Origin: Bacillus sp. OV166
Lineage (GTDB): Bacteria; Bacillota; Bacilli; Bacillales; Cytobacillaceae
Reading direction: 5' to 3'
Assembly (NCBI RefSeq): GCF_900177675.1
Contig: NZ_FXWM01000001.1
Location: forward strand, 1,745,001-1,809,000
Length of the DNA: 64,000 nt
This document shows positions 45,417 through 54,710 of this stretch, piece after piece. A program made the translations under genes and the position numbers. Each line of letters opens with the position of its first letter. Position 1 is the first letter of the stretch. The notes under the pieces were generated by a model that saw only the letters and a list, made by a program, of their open reading frames with translations, was not told the DNA's origin and ran no database searches.

Positions 45417-45553
45417 TGAAAAGCCGCCGTAAAACTCCACCCCGTATTCCGACTGAAGAATTCAGCATTGAATTTGGCGATGTTAACGGCACAAAATTAT
45501 ATGATATTCTCCAGGTCTCACATAAAGAGAAGAAAAACAATAAAAAGAAATAA
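45416..45553 (+). CDS. tiny hypothetical protein (45 aa)
   Basis: A 45-residue basic protein: MKSRRKTPPRIPTEEFSIEFGDVNG... ending in a Lys/Asn tail. It shares the EFS.EF.D.N motif with the upstream partner, suggesting a common interaction or origin. AAGGGAAGA lies 5 bases upstream inside the previous gene, and the terminator begins at its stop codon. Function is unknown. Confidence 0.65.
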   Translation: MKSRRKTPPRIPTEEFSIEFGDVNGTKLYDILQVSHKEKKNNKKK

Positions 45554-45571
45554 GCCGGCAATGCCGGCTTT
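45552..45571. terminator. bidirectional terminator
   Basis: AAGCCGGC-aat-GCCGGCTT lies between the tiny gene pair and the convergent radical SAM gene. Confidence 0.85.
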
Positions 45572-45573
45572 AG

Positions 45574-47319
45574 TTAGTTCTCAAGAAATGAAAATATTAG
45601 TGTTCGGCCCTTCATGGGGTCAAAATAAGCTAATACACTGGAAGGCTGTTTATTAATCTTACCAGTTGTTTGATACAATGCTATATCGAAGGATATTTCT
45701 TCCAACATGGTATGTTTATATAAGTCCTTTTCATCAAGGCCTAAATCAATAAACGATGGTCCTAACATCGAAGGGTGTTCAGAAATTTGTTTGTAAATTT
45801 GTGTTCTCTTTTCCTTATCAAAGCTAGCTTCCCACCAAGGTTTTCTCGGTTTATATTTATGGTTCTTTAGGTAATCATATTTCATCAGGCCTATTATTAC
45901 ATCTAGGTCATTAACCTTTTGATGGCCCAAAAACGCATGAAGTCTGCGGAATAAATCCTCAAGCTGATGACCAATTCTGGACCAGCCTTGTTTTTCCCAG
46001 TAGGAACCAAACTGTTGGAAGAAATCAAAAGGGGATGGAAAAACATTTGTTATTAAGAATTCAACTGTTTCATCCATCCGGTGATCATTCCAATACTTTT
46101 CCAAAACATCCTCGACTTGCTTGATTCTAACGATATCATTAAATGAGAGTACGTTATTACTTAATATTTCATATGGAGAATGATCCATATAAACATATTT
46201 TTGTTCAGCAGCACGTAGTCGGACTCCTGTTCCTCGAAGCATTTTTAAAAAACCTAACTGCAGTTCTTCAGGACGTAACTCAAAAACATCATTAAACGTT
46301 TTTCGAAAAGAAGCGTAATCTTCTTCTGGTAAACCAGCAATTAAATCAAGATGCTGATCAATTTTTTTACCTTCCTTTACCATTGTGACGGTTCTACAAA
46401 GTTTTGAATAATTTTGTTTGCGCATCACAAGTTCATTTGTAAAGTCATTAGTTGATTGGACTCCGATTTCAAAGCGGAAAAGTCCCTTAGGTGCTTCTTG
46501 GTTGAGAAATTCAATTACTTCAGGCCGCATAATATCTGCAGTGATTTCAAACTGAAAGACGGTACCGGGAAGATGTTCATCAATTAAGAACCGGAACATT
46601 TCCATAGCATAGCTCCTGCTAATATTAAATGTTCGATCCACAAATTTGATGGTTTTTGCTCCATGAGTCATTAAATAAAGTATATCGTCTTTAATTTTTT
46701 CACGATCAAAATAACGGACACCCACTTCAATAGACGACAAACAAAATTGGCAGCTAAATGGACAACCGCGACTAGTTTCAATATAGGTGACTCTTTTGCC
46801 TAAATGAGCGATATCTTCAGGGAAGCGATAGGGTGACGGTAATTCCTTAAGGTCTAGCTTATTCATTTGGGGAGTAATGACAACTTGCTGATTATCACGG
46901 AAGGCGACACCAGGTACTTTTTTATAGTTACGGTTTTTTTGGATTTCAGCCAGAAGCTGTTTAAAGGTTTGTTCTCCTTCACCCATAACAATAAAGTCAA
47001 CCTCAGGTATTTTCTCCATCCATTCACGGGTATCATAAGTTACTTCCGGGCCGCCTAGAACAATAATTATCGATGGATCTACTTTTTTTATCAAATTTAC
47101 AACTTTAATGGTTTCCTCGATGTTCCATATATAACAGCTAAATCCAATGACTTCAGGATTCAGTTGATAAAGATCTGTTACGATATTTAAGACCGGGTCC
47201 TTTATTGTATATTCTTTAATCTGTATATTGAATTCTGGTGCTGCATAAGCCTTTAAATATCGAATCGCTAAGTTAGTATGTATATACTTAGCATTCAAAG
47301 TAGAACAAATAACATTCAT
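45574..47319 (-). CDS. B12-binding domain radical SAM protein
   Basis: A 581-aa enzyme. The N-terminal cobalamin-binding Rossmann region (about 1-140) includes VIGFSCYIWNIEETIKV and VLGGPEVTYD. The radical SAM core has the cluster motif CPFSCQFC after YIETSRG, and downstream a DUF4080-like C-terminal region. Members are often annotated as BchE-like or methyltransferases; the substrate here is unknown. The gene is single. ATG 47319 has AAAGGAGTT 6 bases upstream. Confidence 0.87.
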   Translation of the reverse strand: MNVICSTLNAKYIHTNLAIRYLKAYAAPEFNIQIKEYTIKDPVLNIVTDLYQLNPEVIGFSCYIWNIEETIKVVNLIKKVDPSIIIVLGGPEVTYDTREWMEKIPEVDFIVMGEGEQTFKQLLAEIQKNRNYKKVPGVAFRDNQQVVITPQMNKLDLKELPSPYRFPEDIAHLGKRVTYIETSRGCPFSCQFCLSSIEVGVRYFDREKIKDDILYLMTHGAKTIKFVDRTFNISRSYAMEMFRFLIDEHLPGTVFQFEITADIMRPEVIEFLNQEAPKGLFRFEIGVQSTNDFTNELVMRKQNYSKLCRTVTMVKEGKKIDQHLDLIAGLPEEDYASFRKTFNDVFELRPEELQLGFLKMLRGTGVRLRAAEQKYVYMDHSPYEILSNNVLSFNDIVRIKQVEDVLEKYWNDHRMDETVEFLITNVFPSPFDFFQQFGSYWEKQGWSRIGHQLEDLFRRLHAFLGHQKVNDLDVIIGLMKYDYLKNHKYKPRKPWWEASFDKEKRTQIYKQISEHPSMLGPSFIDLGLDEKDLYKHTMLEEISFDIALYQTTGKINKQPSSVLAYFDPMKGRTLIFSFLEN

Positions 47320-47400
47320 AAAAAAACTCCTTTACATAAATGAAAACAATATATTATTATAACTTATTTTAGACCAAAAGGATAGGAAGCAAACAATCAA

Positions 47401-47428
47401 AAAGCCCATGCCGCTTGGGCATGAGCTT
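47401..47428 (-). terminator. lutP terminator
   Basis: An AAGCcCATGCC / GGGCATGaGCTT stem with two single-base bulges lies just after the lutP stop. Confidence 0.7.
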
Positions 47429-47444
47429 TCATGTGTTGAAAAGG

Positions 47445-49139
47445 TTAAGATATCATCCAAGATAATACACCGTTTTGTAGGAAGGTAAGAATTCCTACTA
47501 TAATGACAAGGAAAAAGCTATGTTTAATAGTGAAGCGGAATAACTCGGATTCTTTTCCTGCTAATCCTACAGCTGCACAGGCAACTGCAATAGATTGTGG
47601 TGAAATCATTTTTCCAGTTACCCCGCCTGAAGAGTTAGCTGCAAGGGCAAGTACTGGGTCCATTCCGACGGAAGTTGCTGTGATTTTTTGCAGGTTACCG
47701 AATAATAAGTTTGCAGAAGTATCAGAACCAGTAATAAACACTCCAAGCCAGCCAAGGAAAGGTGAGAAAAACGGAAATAGTAATGAACCTGTTTTGGCAA
47801 GAGTCATTCCAAGAGTAGTGCTCATTCCAGAGGCATTCGTGACATACGCAAAACCAACAACAGCAGCAATTGTAATAACTGGATACTTTAATTCATTAAT
47901 GGTTTCACCAAATGTAACGAGCCAATTTTTCCAAGAGATACCAACAATGAATTTTGTCAAGAACGCAGCGATTAAAATTGCTGTACCTGCGGCACCAAGA
48001 ATCTCAAGTTTATAAATGGCAGGAATTGGAGCACCAGCACTGTTAATAATTTTATTATTGATTAATGGTACATTTGGAATAAAGGTTAATGCATGTCCGA
48101 TGGAATTAATAGCTTTTAAGATAGCATTTGCACCTTCATAATGACCAGTTAATGCTAGTTTAATAGTAGGCATGCCCCATAAAGTTATGATTCCTGTTAA
48201 CAATAAGAAAGGGGACCATGCCTTGAAAATTTGCCCTCCCGTATGTTTTACGTCTTGGGTTTTTAATTTCTTTGCGGTTGATGTAGCAGCAAGCTCTTGT
48301 TCAGAAGAAAAATGGAAAATAGTTTTTGGCTTCCAGAATTTTAAGAAGATGGCAAGTGCGAATAATGAAACAAGTGCTGATAAGATATCTGGAAGCTCTG
48401 GTCCCATAAAGTTAGAAGTAAAAAACTGTGTCACGGCAAAGGCAACTCCCGAAACAAGAATGGCTGGCATTACTTCTTTTGTTTTTTTCCAGCCTGCCAT
48501 AATAAATACTAAGTAAAATGGGATAAAGACAGATAGAAATGGCAACTGGCGGCCCACCATCTTGGAGATTTCAGTAGCAGCAACTCCAGTTGGACCTTCC
48601 ATGGCAATGATTGGCGCACCAATTGCTCCGAATGCGACAGGCGCAGTATTTGCAATTAGACAAAGCCCAGCAGCATATAAAGGATTAAATCCTAAACCGA
48701 CTAAAAGAGCCGCTGATATGGCGACGGGTGCTCCGAAACCGGCTGCACCTTCAAGGAACGCACCAAAGGAAAACGCTACCAATAGTGCTTGTAAACGGCG
48801 ATCCTCAGTAATAGATACAACAGAAGTTCTGATAATATCAAATTGTCCTGTCTTTACAGTAAGTTTGTACAAGAATACTGAAGTAATGATAATCCAGCCA
48901 ATTGGTAGGATACCATATACAGCTCCTTGGGATGCAGACATAAATGCCATCCCTGCTGGCATTTTATAGGCAACAATTGCAATTACTAAGGCAATGGCTA
49001 GAGTTGATAATCCAGCAAGATAGCCTTTCATCCGTTTAATTGCTAATGCCCAGAAGAAGTATAGAATTGGAATTAGTGCAACAACTGCGGAAAGCACGAG
49101 ATTATCTCCCACTGCTGTAAAATTTTGAGTAAATGTCAT
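47445..49139 (-). CDS. lutP: L-lactate permease
   Basis: A lactate:proton symporter of the LctP family, 564 aa with about 13 membrane spans. Seen: GAFLEGAAGFGAPVAISAALL, LCLIANTAPVAFGAIGAPI, FITGSDTSANLLFGNLQ and SSGGVTGKMISPQSIAVA, all LctP signatures. It supplies substrate to LutABC encoded nearby on the other strand. A cre-like box and a LutR-type box lie 78-115 bases upstream of its start. Confidence 0.95.
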   Translation of the reverse strand: MTFTQNFTAVGDNLVLSAVVALIPILYFFWALAIKRMKGYLAGLSTLAIALVIAIVAYKMPAGMAFMSASQGAVYGILPIGWIIITSVFLYKLTVKTGQFDIIRTSVVSITEDRRLQALLVAFSFGAFLEGAAGFGAPVAISAALLVGLGFNPLYAAGLCLIANTAPVAFGAIGAPIIAMEGPTGVAATEISKMVGRQLPFLSVFIPFYLVFIMAGWKKTKEVMPAILVSGVAFAVTQFFTSNFMGPELPDILSALVSLFALAIFLKFWKPKTIFHFSSEQELAATSTAKKLKTQDVKHTGGQIFKAWSPFLLLTGIITLWGMPTIKLALTGHYEGANAILKAINSIGHALTFIPNVPLINNKIINSAGAPIPAIYKLEILGAAGTAILIAAFLTKFIVGISWKNWLVTFGETINELKYPVITIAAVVGFAYVTNASGMSTTLGMTLAKTGSLLFPFFSPFLGWLGVFITGSDTSANLLFGNLQKITATSVGMDPVLALAANSSGGVTGKMISPQSIAVACAAVGLAGKESELFRFTIKHSFFLVIIVGILTFLQNGVLSWMIS

Positions 49140-49216
49140 AATAGCTTAATCCCCCCAAATTAGCTTTTTTTGATTTTTTCTTCCCCCAAGAAATGGTATC
49201 TACCCTCCTTAATTTT

Positions 49217-49230
49217 AGCAACCGCTTTCA
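49217..49230. promoter_or_regulatory. cre-like site (CcpA) upstream of lutP
   Basis: On the minus strand TGAAAGCGGTTGCT matches 12 of 14 positions of TGWAANCGNTNWCA, including the central CG. It would give catabolite repression of lactate uptake. Confidence 0.6.
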
Positions 49231-49243
49231 AATAGCTTTATGG

Positions 49244-49254
49244 TCATCTGATGA
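49244..49254. promoter_or_regulatory. LutR operator upstream of lutP
   Basis: TCATC-T-GATGA, a perfect inverted repeat fitting the TCATC-N-GATGA consensus I recall for LutR. An identical copy lies upstream of lutABC at 50440. Confidence 0.8.
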
Positions 49255-49467
49255 CTAGATGTCTCTTGGTGCTAAAATGAATTATATGGACGATTTGGAA
49301 GAAATTCAATCTTTTTTTTTTAAAATATGACTTTTTATTATTTTTACGGTAAAGAAGATAAAAAACTTTATTATTTAAGATAGCGTAGATGTTAGATGCA
49401 GTTCTATCAAAAAAATGTATAATAAAGATGCGTCCAAATTACGAAATGGTTGTTAGGGGCTGGATGG

Positions 49468-50196
49468 GTGAATTATAAAAAGATTAAACCAAAGAAGATA
49501 TATGAAGAAGTAGCAGAAGCTATTTATGAAATGATTCGAACGGGTCAAGTAAAACCAGGTGAAAAACTGGATTCAGTACAACAGCTGGCGGAAAATTTTC
49601 AAGTGGGGAGGTCTGCCATTCGCGAAGCATTAACCTCTTTAAGAGCGATGGGCCTCATTGAAATGAAGCAAGGAGAAGGTACATTTGTAAATGAGTTTGA
49701 AACAGATCAAATAACCTTTCCACTATCAACAGCTATGTTAATGAATAAAGAGGATATAGCTCAATTATTAGAGGTTCGTAAGATCATTGAAATAGGTACA
49801 GCAGCTGCAGCTGCTAAAAAGAGAACCAATCAGCAGCTCATAACTATGGAGAGTGCATTGGAAGAAATGAAACATGCAAATGGGGATGAGGAACTCGGTG
49901 AAAAAGCTGATTTACAATTTCATCTTGCTTTGGCAGATGCAGCACAGAACCCACTGCTGCTTAGCTTAATGAATCATGTTTCTGGATTAATGGAAGAAAC
50001 AATGAAGGAAACTAGAAGAGTATGGCTTTTTTCTAAGCAAACAACGGTAGAACGTCTTTATAATGAACATATTGCTATTTATGAAGCAATAAAAGAGCAA
50101 GATGTAGATAAGGCAAGCAAGTTTATGCTTATTCACTTAGAAAATGTTGAGGCTCTACTACAAAAATATTTCCAATCCACCAATTTATCTAGGTAG
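49468..50196 (+). CDS. lutR: GntR/FadR-family lactate regulator LutR
   Basis: A 242-aa repressor of lactate utilisation. The N-terminal GntR winged helix has YEMIRTGQVKPGEKLDSVQQLAENFQVGRSAIREAL in outline (about 12-50). The C-terminal FCD ligand domain has LLEVRKIIEIG, FHLALADAAQNPLL and H in NEHIAIYEAI. GTG 49468 is chosen (AGGGG 9 bases upstream). It lies between lutP and lutABC, and both of those carry its predicted operator, which supports the assignment. Confidence 0.92.
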   Translation: MNYKKIKPKKIYEEVAEAIYEMIRTGQVKPGEKLDSVQQLAENFQVGRSAIREALTSLRAMGLIEMKQGEGTFVNEFETDQITFPLSTAMLMNKEDIAQLLEVRKIIEIGTAAAAAKKRTNQQLITMESALEEMKHANGDEELGEKADLQFHLALADAAQNPLLLSLMNHVSGLMEETMKETRRVWLFSKQTTVERLYNEHIAIYEAIKEQDVDKASKFMLIHLENVEALLQKYFQSTNLSR

Positions 50197-50361
50197 TATT
50201 TTGGCAAAGTGATTTATTAAAAACATGTGGCTCCAATTTATTAGGAACGCATGTTTTTTTAATAGCGCTGTTAAAGCTAAATGTTGATTTTGGCACTATG
50301 TTGATTGAAGCGGAAAACAACAGCCAAGTATAAAATAGCCTTTAAATAATAAAATTTTTTT

Positions 50362-50375
50362 TGAAAGCACTTTCT
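50362..50375. promoter_or_regulatory. weak cre-like site upstream of lutABC
   Basis: TGAAAGCACTTTCT is a near-perfect inverted repeat that departs from cre at the central CG and last base. Plausible but weaker than the lutP copy. Confidence 0.4.
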
Positions 50376-50439
50376 TTACAGCGTGTTTTTTTGTATTGTA
50401 GTAAAGTAGAGATTAAGTAATATATATTTTTTATTCAAG

Positions 50440-50450
50440 TCATCTGATGA
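50440..50450. promoter_or_regulatory. LutR operator upstream of lutABC
   Basis: TCATC-T-GATGA, identical to the site upstream of lutP, 56 bases before the lutA start. Confidence 0.8.
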
Positions 50451-50505
50451 CCAGTTCACCTGTATGATTTGACGAAAAACAGATATTTAGGAGAGGAAGA
50501 CAAAC

Positions 50506-51225
50506 ATGAAGGTTACACTTTTTGCGACATGTATTGTAGATATGTTTCAAAGTAATGTAGGAAAAGCAACAGTGGAATTGCTTGAAAGGCTTGGATGTGA
50601 GATAGATTTTCCAGAATCCCAAGTATGCTGTGGACAGCCATCATATAATAGTGGTTATGTTAAAGAATCAAAAGAAGCAATGAAGCGTATGATTGATACT
50701 TTTATAGATGCCGAGTACATAGTATCTCCATCCGGTTCCTGCATCACAATGTTCCACGAATATCCACATATATTTAAGGGCGACCCTGTTTGGGAACCAA
50801 AAGCAAAAAAATTGGCGGAAAAGTCATTTGAACTTACACAATTTATTGTAGATGTCATGAAAATTGAAGATGTTGGTGCCCGTTTTGAAGGAAGTGTAAC
50901 ATACCATACCTCTTGTCACATGACGAGATTGTTAGGAGTTAAAAAAGCTCCTATGATTCTATTAAGCAATGTAAAAGGCCTTAAGTTTACTGAATTGCCT
51001 GGAAAGGAACAATGCTGTGGCTTCGGCGGAACTTTTTCTGTTAAAATGGCACAAATCTCAGAGCAAATGGTCGATGAAAAAGTTCGCCATGTTGAAGAAA
51101 CTGGTACTGAATACCTTATCGGTGCTGATGCAGCGTGCTTAATGAATATCGGTGGACGGATAGATCGAGTAGGAAAGCCAATCAAAGTGCTGCATATTGC
51201 TGAGGTATTAAATAGTCGTGGATAG
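50506..51225 (+). CDS. lutA: lactate utilization protein A (iron-sulfur, CCG domains)
   Basis: A subunit of the LutABC L-lactate oxidation complex that yields pyruvate. It is 239 aa with two CCG domains carrying [10 protein letters not shown] and [11 protein letters not shown]; the repeat resembles heterodisulfide reductase and GlcF C-termini. GGAGAGG precedes ATG 50506. It is first in the lutA-lutB-lutC operon, downstream of LutR and cre-like boxes. Confidence 0.96.
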   Translation: MKVTLFATCIVDMFQSNVGKATVELLERLGCEIDFPESQVCCGQPSYNSGYVKESKEAMKRMIDTFIDAEYIVSPSGSCITMFHEYPHIFKGDPVWEPKAKKLAEKSFELTQFIVDVMKIEDVGARFEGSVTYHTSCHMTRLLGVKKAPMILLSNVKGLKFTELPGKEQCCGFGGTFSVKMAQISEQMVDEKVRHVEETGTEYLIGADAACLMNIGGRIDRVGKPIKVLHIAEVLNSRG

Positions 51226-51271
51226 TTATTTACTTGCTTAATAAAATTTACTTGAGTGGAGGAATGGTCGT

Positions 51272-52696
51272 ATGTCAATGAAGATTAGCACGGATCAGTT
51301 TAAAGAACGTGTTGATAAAGGGATCCATGATGACTTCATGCGGGGTGCCGTTGCAGGAGCACAGGACGGTATGGGCGTAAAAAGGCGTGTTGCAACAGAA
51401 GAATTAGGAAACTGGGAAGAATGGCGCTCACATGGAGAAGAAATCCGTCAACATGTGTTAGAGCACTTAGATTATTACTTAGAGCAATTAAGTGAGAATG
51501 TAGCTAAGCGGGGTGGGCATGTATTTTTTGCTCAGACTAAGGAAGAAGCTAATGATTATATTCGTGAAATAGTTAAGAAAAAAGAAGCAAAGAAAATTGT
51601 TAAATCCAAATCAATGGTAACAGAAGAAATCAGCTTAAATGCAATGCTGGAACAAGAAGGCTGTGAGGTAATTGAAACGGATCTAGGTGAATACATTCTT
51701 CAAGTTGATGATCATGATCCGCCATCTCATATTGTCGTGCCGGCCCTGCATAAAAATAAAGAGCAAATTCGCGACGTGTTTACTGAAAAACTTGGTTATA
51801 AAAAAACTTCAAAACCAGAAGAATTAGCCTGGCATGCACGTGAAATGCTTAGGAAGGAATACCTATCAGCCGATATTGGTATAACCGGATGTAACTTTGC
51901 AGTGGCAGAGACCGGGTCTTTTAGTTTAGTGACGAATGAAGGAAATGCTGATTTAGTTACCGCGTTACCAAAAACACAAATTACCGTTATGGGTATGGAA
52001 AGACTTGTCCCTACCTTTGAAGAGATGGAAGTTCTTGTTAGTTTATTAACGAGAAGCGCCGTAGGGCAAAAATTAACCAGTTATATTACCGTGCTAACAG
52101 GACCCAAAGAAGCGTTGGATACGGATGGTCCGGAGGAATTCCACCTTGTCATTGTCGATAATGGCAGATCCAACATTCTTGGCGGGGAATTCCAGTCGGT
52201 ATTGCAATGTATCCGTTGTGCTGCTTGTATTAATGTATGCCCAGTGTATCGTCATGTGGGCGGACACTCCTACGGCTCGATCTATTCTGGCCCAATAGGT
52301 GCGGTTCTGTCTCCTTTATTAGGTGGATATGACGAATTCAAAGAATTGCCTTACGCATCAACTCTATGTGGTGCTTGCACTGAGGTATGTCCGGTAAAAA
52401 TACCGTTACATAACCTTCTCCACAAACACCGTGAAATCATTGTCGAAAAAGAAGGAAAAGCACCTATTTCCGAGAAACTGGCAATGAAGGCTTTTGGTTT
52501 AGGGGCAGCATCACCACTCTTGTATAAGCTTGGTTCGAAAATGGCACCAGCTGCATTGAACCCGTTTACGGTTGGAGAGAAAATATCAAAAGGGCCAGGT
52601 CCATTAAAGGCTTGGACAGATATTCGTGAGTTTCCGGCACCAAATAAAGAGCGATTCAGAGATTGGTTTAAAAACCGTGAAAAAGGAGGCAAATAA
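51272..52696 (+). CDS. lutB: lactate utilization protein B (LUD domain plus two [4Fe-4S] clusters)
   Basis: A 474-aa subunit of LutABC. The N-terminal LUD region includes [17 protein letters not shown]. The C-terminal part has two cluster motifs, [15 protein letters not shown] and [13 protein letters not shown], followed by a helical tail. GGAGG lies 7 bases before ATG 51272. It is 46 bases after lutA and 2 bases before lutC, clearly one operon. Confidence 0.96.
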   Translation: MSMKISTDQFKERVDKGIHDDFMRGAVAGAQDGMGVKRRVATEELGNWEEWRSHGEEIRQHVLEHLDYYLEQLSENVAKRGGHVFFAQTKEEANDYIREIVKKKEAKKIVKSKSMVTEEISLNAMLEQEGCEVIETDLGEYILQVDDHDPPSHIVVPALHKNKEQIRDVFTEKLGYKKTSKPEELAWHAREMLRKEYLSADIGITGCNFAVAETGSFSLVTNEGNADLVTALPKTQITVMGMERLVPTFEEMEVLVSLLTRSAVGQKLTSYITVLTGPKEALDTDGPEEFHLVIVDNGRSNILGGEFQSVLQCIRCAACINVCPVYRHVGGHSYGSIYSGPIGAVLSPLLGGYDEFKELPYASTLCGACTEVCPVKIPLHNLLHKHREIIVEKEGKAPISEKLAMKAFGLGAASPLLYKLGSKMAPAALNPFTVGEKISKGPGPLKAWTDIREFPAPNKERFRDWFKNREKGGK

Positions 52697-52698
52697 TC

Positions 52699-53418
52699 AT
52701 GGTAGGGACGATTCAAAATCGGGATAAATTTTTAAATCAAATTGCCGACCGCCTTGAACGCCCACGAATTTCCTCTGCGGTTGAAAGGCCGACTTGGAAA
52801 TTCCAGCCCCAATATGAGGTGTTAAAGGATGCTACTCAGGACGATTTGTTAGAGGTATTAACAGAACAATGTAAGAAAATCCATACAAACCTCTATGTAA
52901 CAGACAGCAAAGATTTAGCAACTACTCTTAACAAAGTGGTTTCAGGCTATGGTGGCGGTCCAATTGTAACCTGGAAAGATGAGCGCTTTTCTCAGTGGGG
53001 GCTGGATCCTCTCTTTAAGCAAGAATGGCCTAGCCGGAAAATGGAAGTATATGAATGGAATCACACCAAAGGGAAAGAAAATATCGCGAAAGCGGAAAAG
53101 GCTAATGTCGGGATTACCATAAGTGAAATAACACTTGCAGAATCCGGAACGGTGGTTTTGTTTAGCAATGAGAATAAAGGAAGAACGATTAGCTTTTTAC
53201 CAGCAACCTATATTGCACTTGTACCGAAAAGCACTTTAGTTCCACGGATTACGCAAGCTGCTCAAAAGATGAGGGAGATTCACAAGGAAACGGGGCATGT
53301 TGCTTCCTGCATCAATTTTATTACCGGACCAAGTAACTCTGCGGATATCGAATTGAATCTAGTTGTTGGTGTCCATGGGCCAGTAAAAGCTTCCTATATT
53401 ATTATTAACGATCTTTAA
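52699..53418 (+). CDS. lutC: lactate utilization protein C (LUD domain)
   Basis: A 239-aa LUD-domain subunit completing LutABC. Seen: VGITISEITLAESGTVVL, the LUD core, and a C-terminal FITGPSNSADIELNLVVGVHGP. The start lies 2 bases after lutB, with AAAGGAGG inside the lutB end. A terminator follows. Confidence 0.95.
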   Translation: MVGTIQNRDKFLNQIADRLERPRISSAVERPTWKFQPQYEVLKDATQDDLLEVLTEQCKKIHTNLYVTDSKDLATTLNKVVSGYGGGPIVTWKDERFSQWGLDPLFKQEWPSRKMEVYEWNHTKGKENIAKAEKANVGITISEITLAESGTVVLFSNENKGRTISFLPATYIALVPKSTLVPRITQAAQKMREIHKETGHVASCINFITGPSNSADIELNLVVGVHGPVKASYIIINDL

Positions 53419-53426
53419 ACAAAATG

Positions 53427-53467
53427 AAATGGTCTGTATCCGGAAATGGATGCAGATCATTTTTTTT
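53427..53467 (+). terminator. lutABC terminator
   Basis: An AAATGGTCTGTATCC / GGATGCAGATCATTT stem with small mismatches is followed by T7. Confidence 0.85.
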
Positions 53468-53564
53468 AATCTGTTATATAACATAAATATACCTGTTATA
53501 TAATTATGAAAGCTCTTTAAAGTCATATATGATAACGCTTATTCAATAAAAATTTTATCTGTTT

Positions 53565-53583
53565 CAAAATAATTATCATTATG
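53565..53583. promoter_or_regulatory. Fur-box-like site upstream of the POR operon
   Basis: A 19-mer with core ATAATTATCATTAT matches 15 of 19 positions of the classic Fur box GATAATGATTATCATTATC. It ends 1 base before a TTGACT sequence (53585) that could be a -35 element. Iron-dependent repression of a two-cluster enzyme would be sensible, but which regulator binds is inference. Confidence 0.5.
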
Positions 53584-53696
53584 TTTGACTTTTATCACAG
53601 CGTAATAAAAATAGTTGTCTTACAATAGTTTTTGGGAAGTTAAATTTTTATGTCTATTTCGTGTTAGTTTATTGAACGAAGTTAGGGAGGGACATT

Positions 53697-54710
53697 ATGT
53701 CTATTTTACCGAAAAAAAATGAATTAGGATTTTTTGAAATCCGTCTTGAATCAATTGGGGGGCTGGGAGCTAACTTAGCTGGAAAAATGTTAGCGGAGGC
53801 TGGTGTTTTAAGTCTTGGCTTGAAAGGATCCAATTTTTCATCCTACGGCTCTGAGAAAAAAGGGTCTCCAGTAAAGAGTTTCATTCGCTTTTGTGAACCA
53901 GATGTAGAAATTAGAGATCATAGTCCAATTGAACAACCACATATTGTTGGTGTTTTCCATGAAGCCTTATATAGAACGGTTGATGTTGTTAGCGGTTTGA
54001 ATGCTGATAGTATAGTCTTAGTAAATACAGCAAGGGATTTTGATGAAGTTAAAACGGATTTACAATTAGATTACGGTACACTAGCGATTGTTGATGCCCT
54101 ACAGATAGCCGTAGAGGAAAAAACTAAAGTAAATACGGCAATGCTCGGAGCATTATATCGTATTTGTGATTTTTTAGATCCTGAATCCATGAGAGACGTG
54201 ATTCGGAAAACGTTTACGAAGAAATACCCGCATCTTGTTGAACCAAATATCCGCACTTTTGACCACGGTTATAATGAGGTTCAATTTAAAACATATAAAG
54301 TGCCAGAGGAGGCTGAAGGAAAAGCCTTCACACGTCCACTTCCACAGCTTGGATACTTGACTCAGGATATCGGTGGTGTCATGGTTTCTCAAGCAAATAG
54401 TATTTTTAAAGATTTAAGTGGTTCACGCCAAGGATTCCTTCCGGAGTTCCAACAAGACAAATGTATTCACTGTGCTGCATGTGACAACGTTTGTCCTGAC
54501 TTTTGCTTCGTTTGGGAAGAAGGAGAAGATAAGCGTGGAAGAAAACAAATGTTCCTTCAAGGTATTGATTACCAATACTGTAAAGGCTGCCTGAAATGCG
54601 TGGAAGCTTGCCCAACCGACGCACTCGGTGATCTTCGTGAAATGCTTGGGTATGCAGATAATAACCGCGTAAAGCAAAACTTTCCTTATATTGCAGGAGG
54701 AATCCAATAA
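53697..54710 (+). CDS. 2-oxoacid:ferredoxin oxidoreductase, fused gamma-delta subunit
   Basis: A 337-aa fusion. Residues ~10-190 form the gamma (POR-G) domain with IRLESIGGLGANLAGKML and SSYGSEKKGSPVKSFIR. The C-terminal delta part is ferredoxin-like with two [4Fe-4S] motifs, CIHCAACDNVCPDFC and CKGCLKCVEACPTDA. It passes electrons from TPP chemistry to ferredoxin. AGGGAGGG precedes ATG 53697. The stop overlaps the next ATG by 1 base (TAATG). It is preceded by a Fur-like box. Confidence 0.9.
   Translation: MSILPKKNELGFFEIRLESIGGLGANLAGKMLAEAGVLSLGLKGSNFSSYGSEKKGSPVKSFIRFCEPDVEIRDHSPIEQPHIVGVFHEALYRTVDVVSGLNADSIVLVNTARDFDEVKTDLQLDYGTLAIVDALQIAVEEKTKVNTAMLGALYRICDFLDPESMRDVIRKTFTKKYPHLVEPNIRTFDHGYNEVQFKTYKVPEEAEGKAFTRPLPQLGYLTQDIGGVMVSQANSIFKDLSGSRQGFLPEFQQDKCIHCAACDNVCPDFCFVWEEGEDKRGRKQMFLQGIDYQYCKGCLKCVEACPTDALGDLREMLGYADNNRVKQNFPYIAGGIQ

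Larger units (their letters stand above)
49140..49467. other. lutP-lutR divergent regulatory region
   Basis: This 328-base interval contains the cre-like (49217) and LutR (49244) boxes. The rest is AT-rich, with long T and A runs around 49310-49380 and no other pattern I can support. Confidence 0.6.
50197..50505. other. lutR-lutA intergenic regulatory region
   Basis: It contains a hairpin AACATG...CATGTT plus T8 (about 50222-50260), probably the lutR terminator. The cre-like box (50362) and LutR box (50440) for lutABC follow. Confidence 0.6.

Noticed and set aside
47503..48015. 170-codon plus-strand frame antisense to lutP
   Set aside because: Codon-position shadow of a conserved membrane transporter; no start signals.
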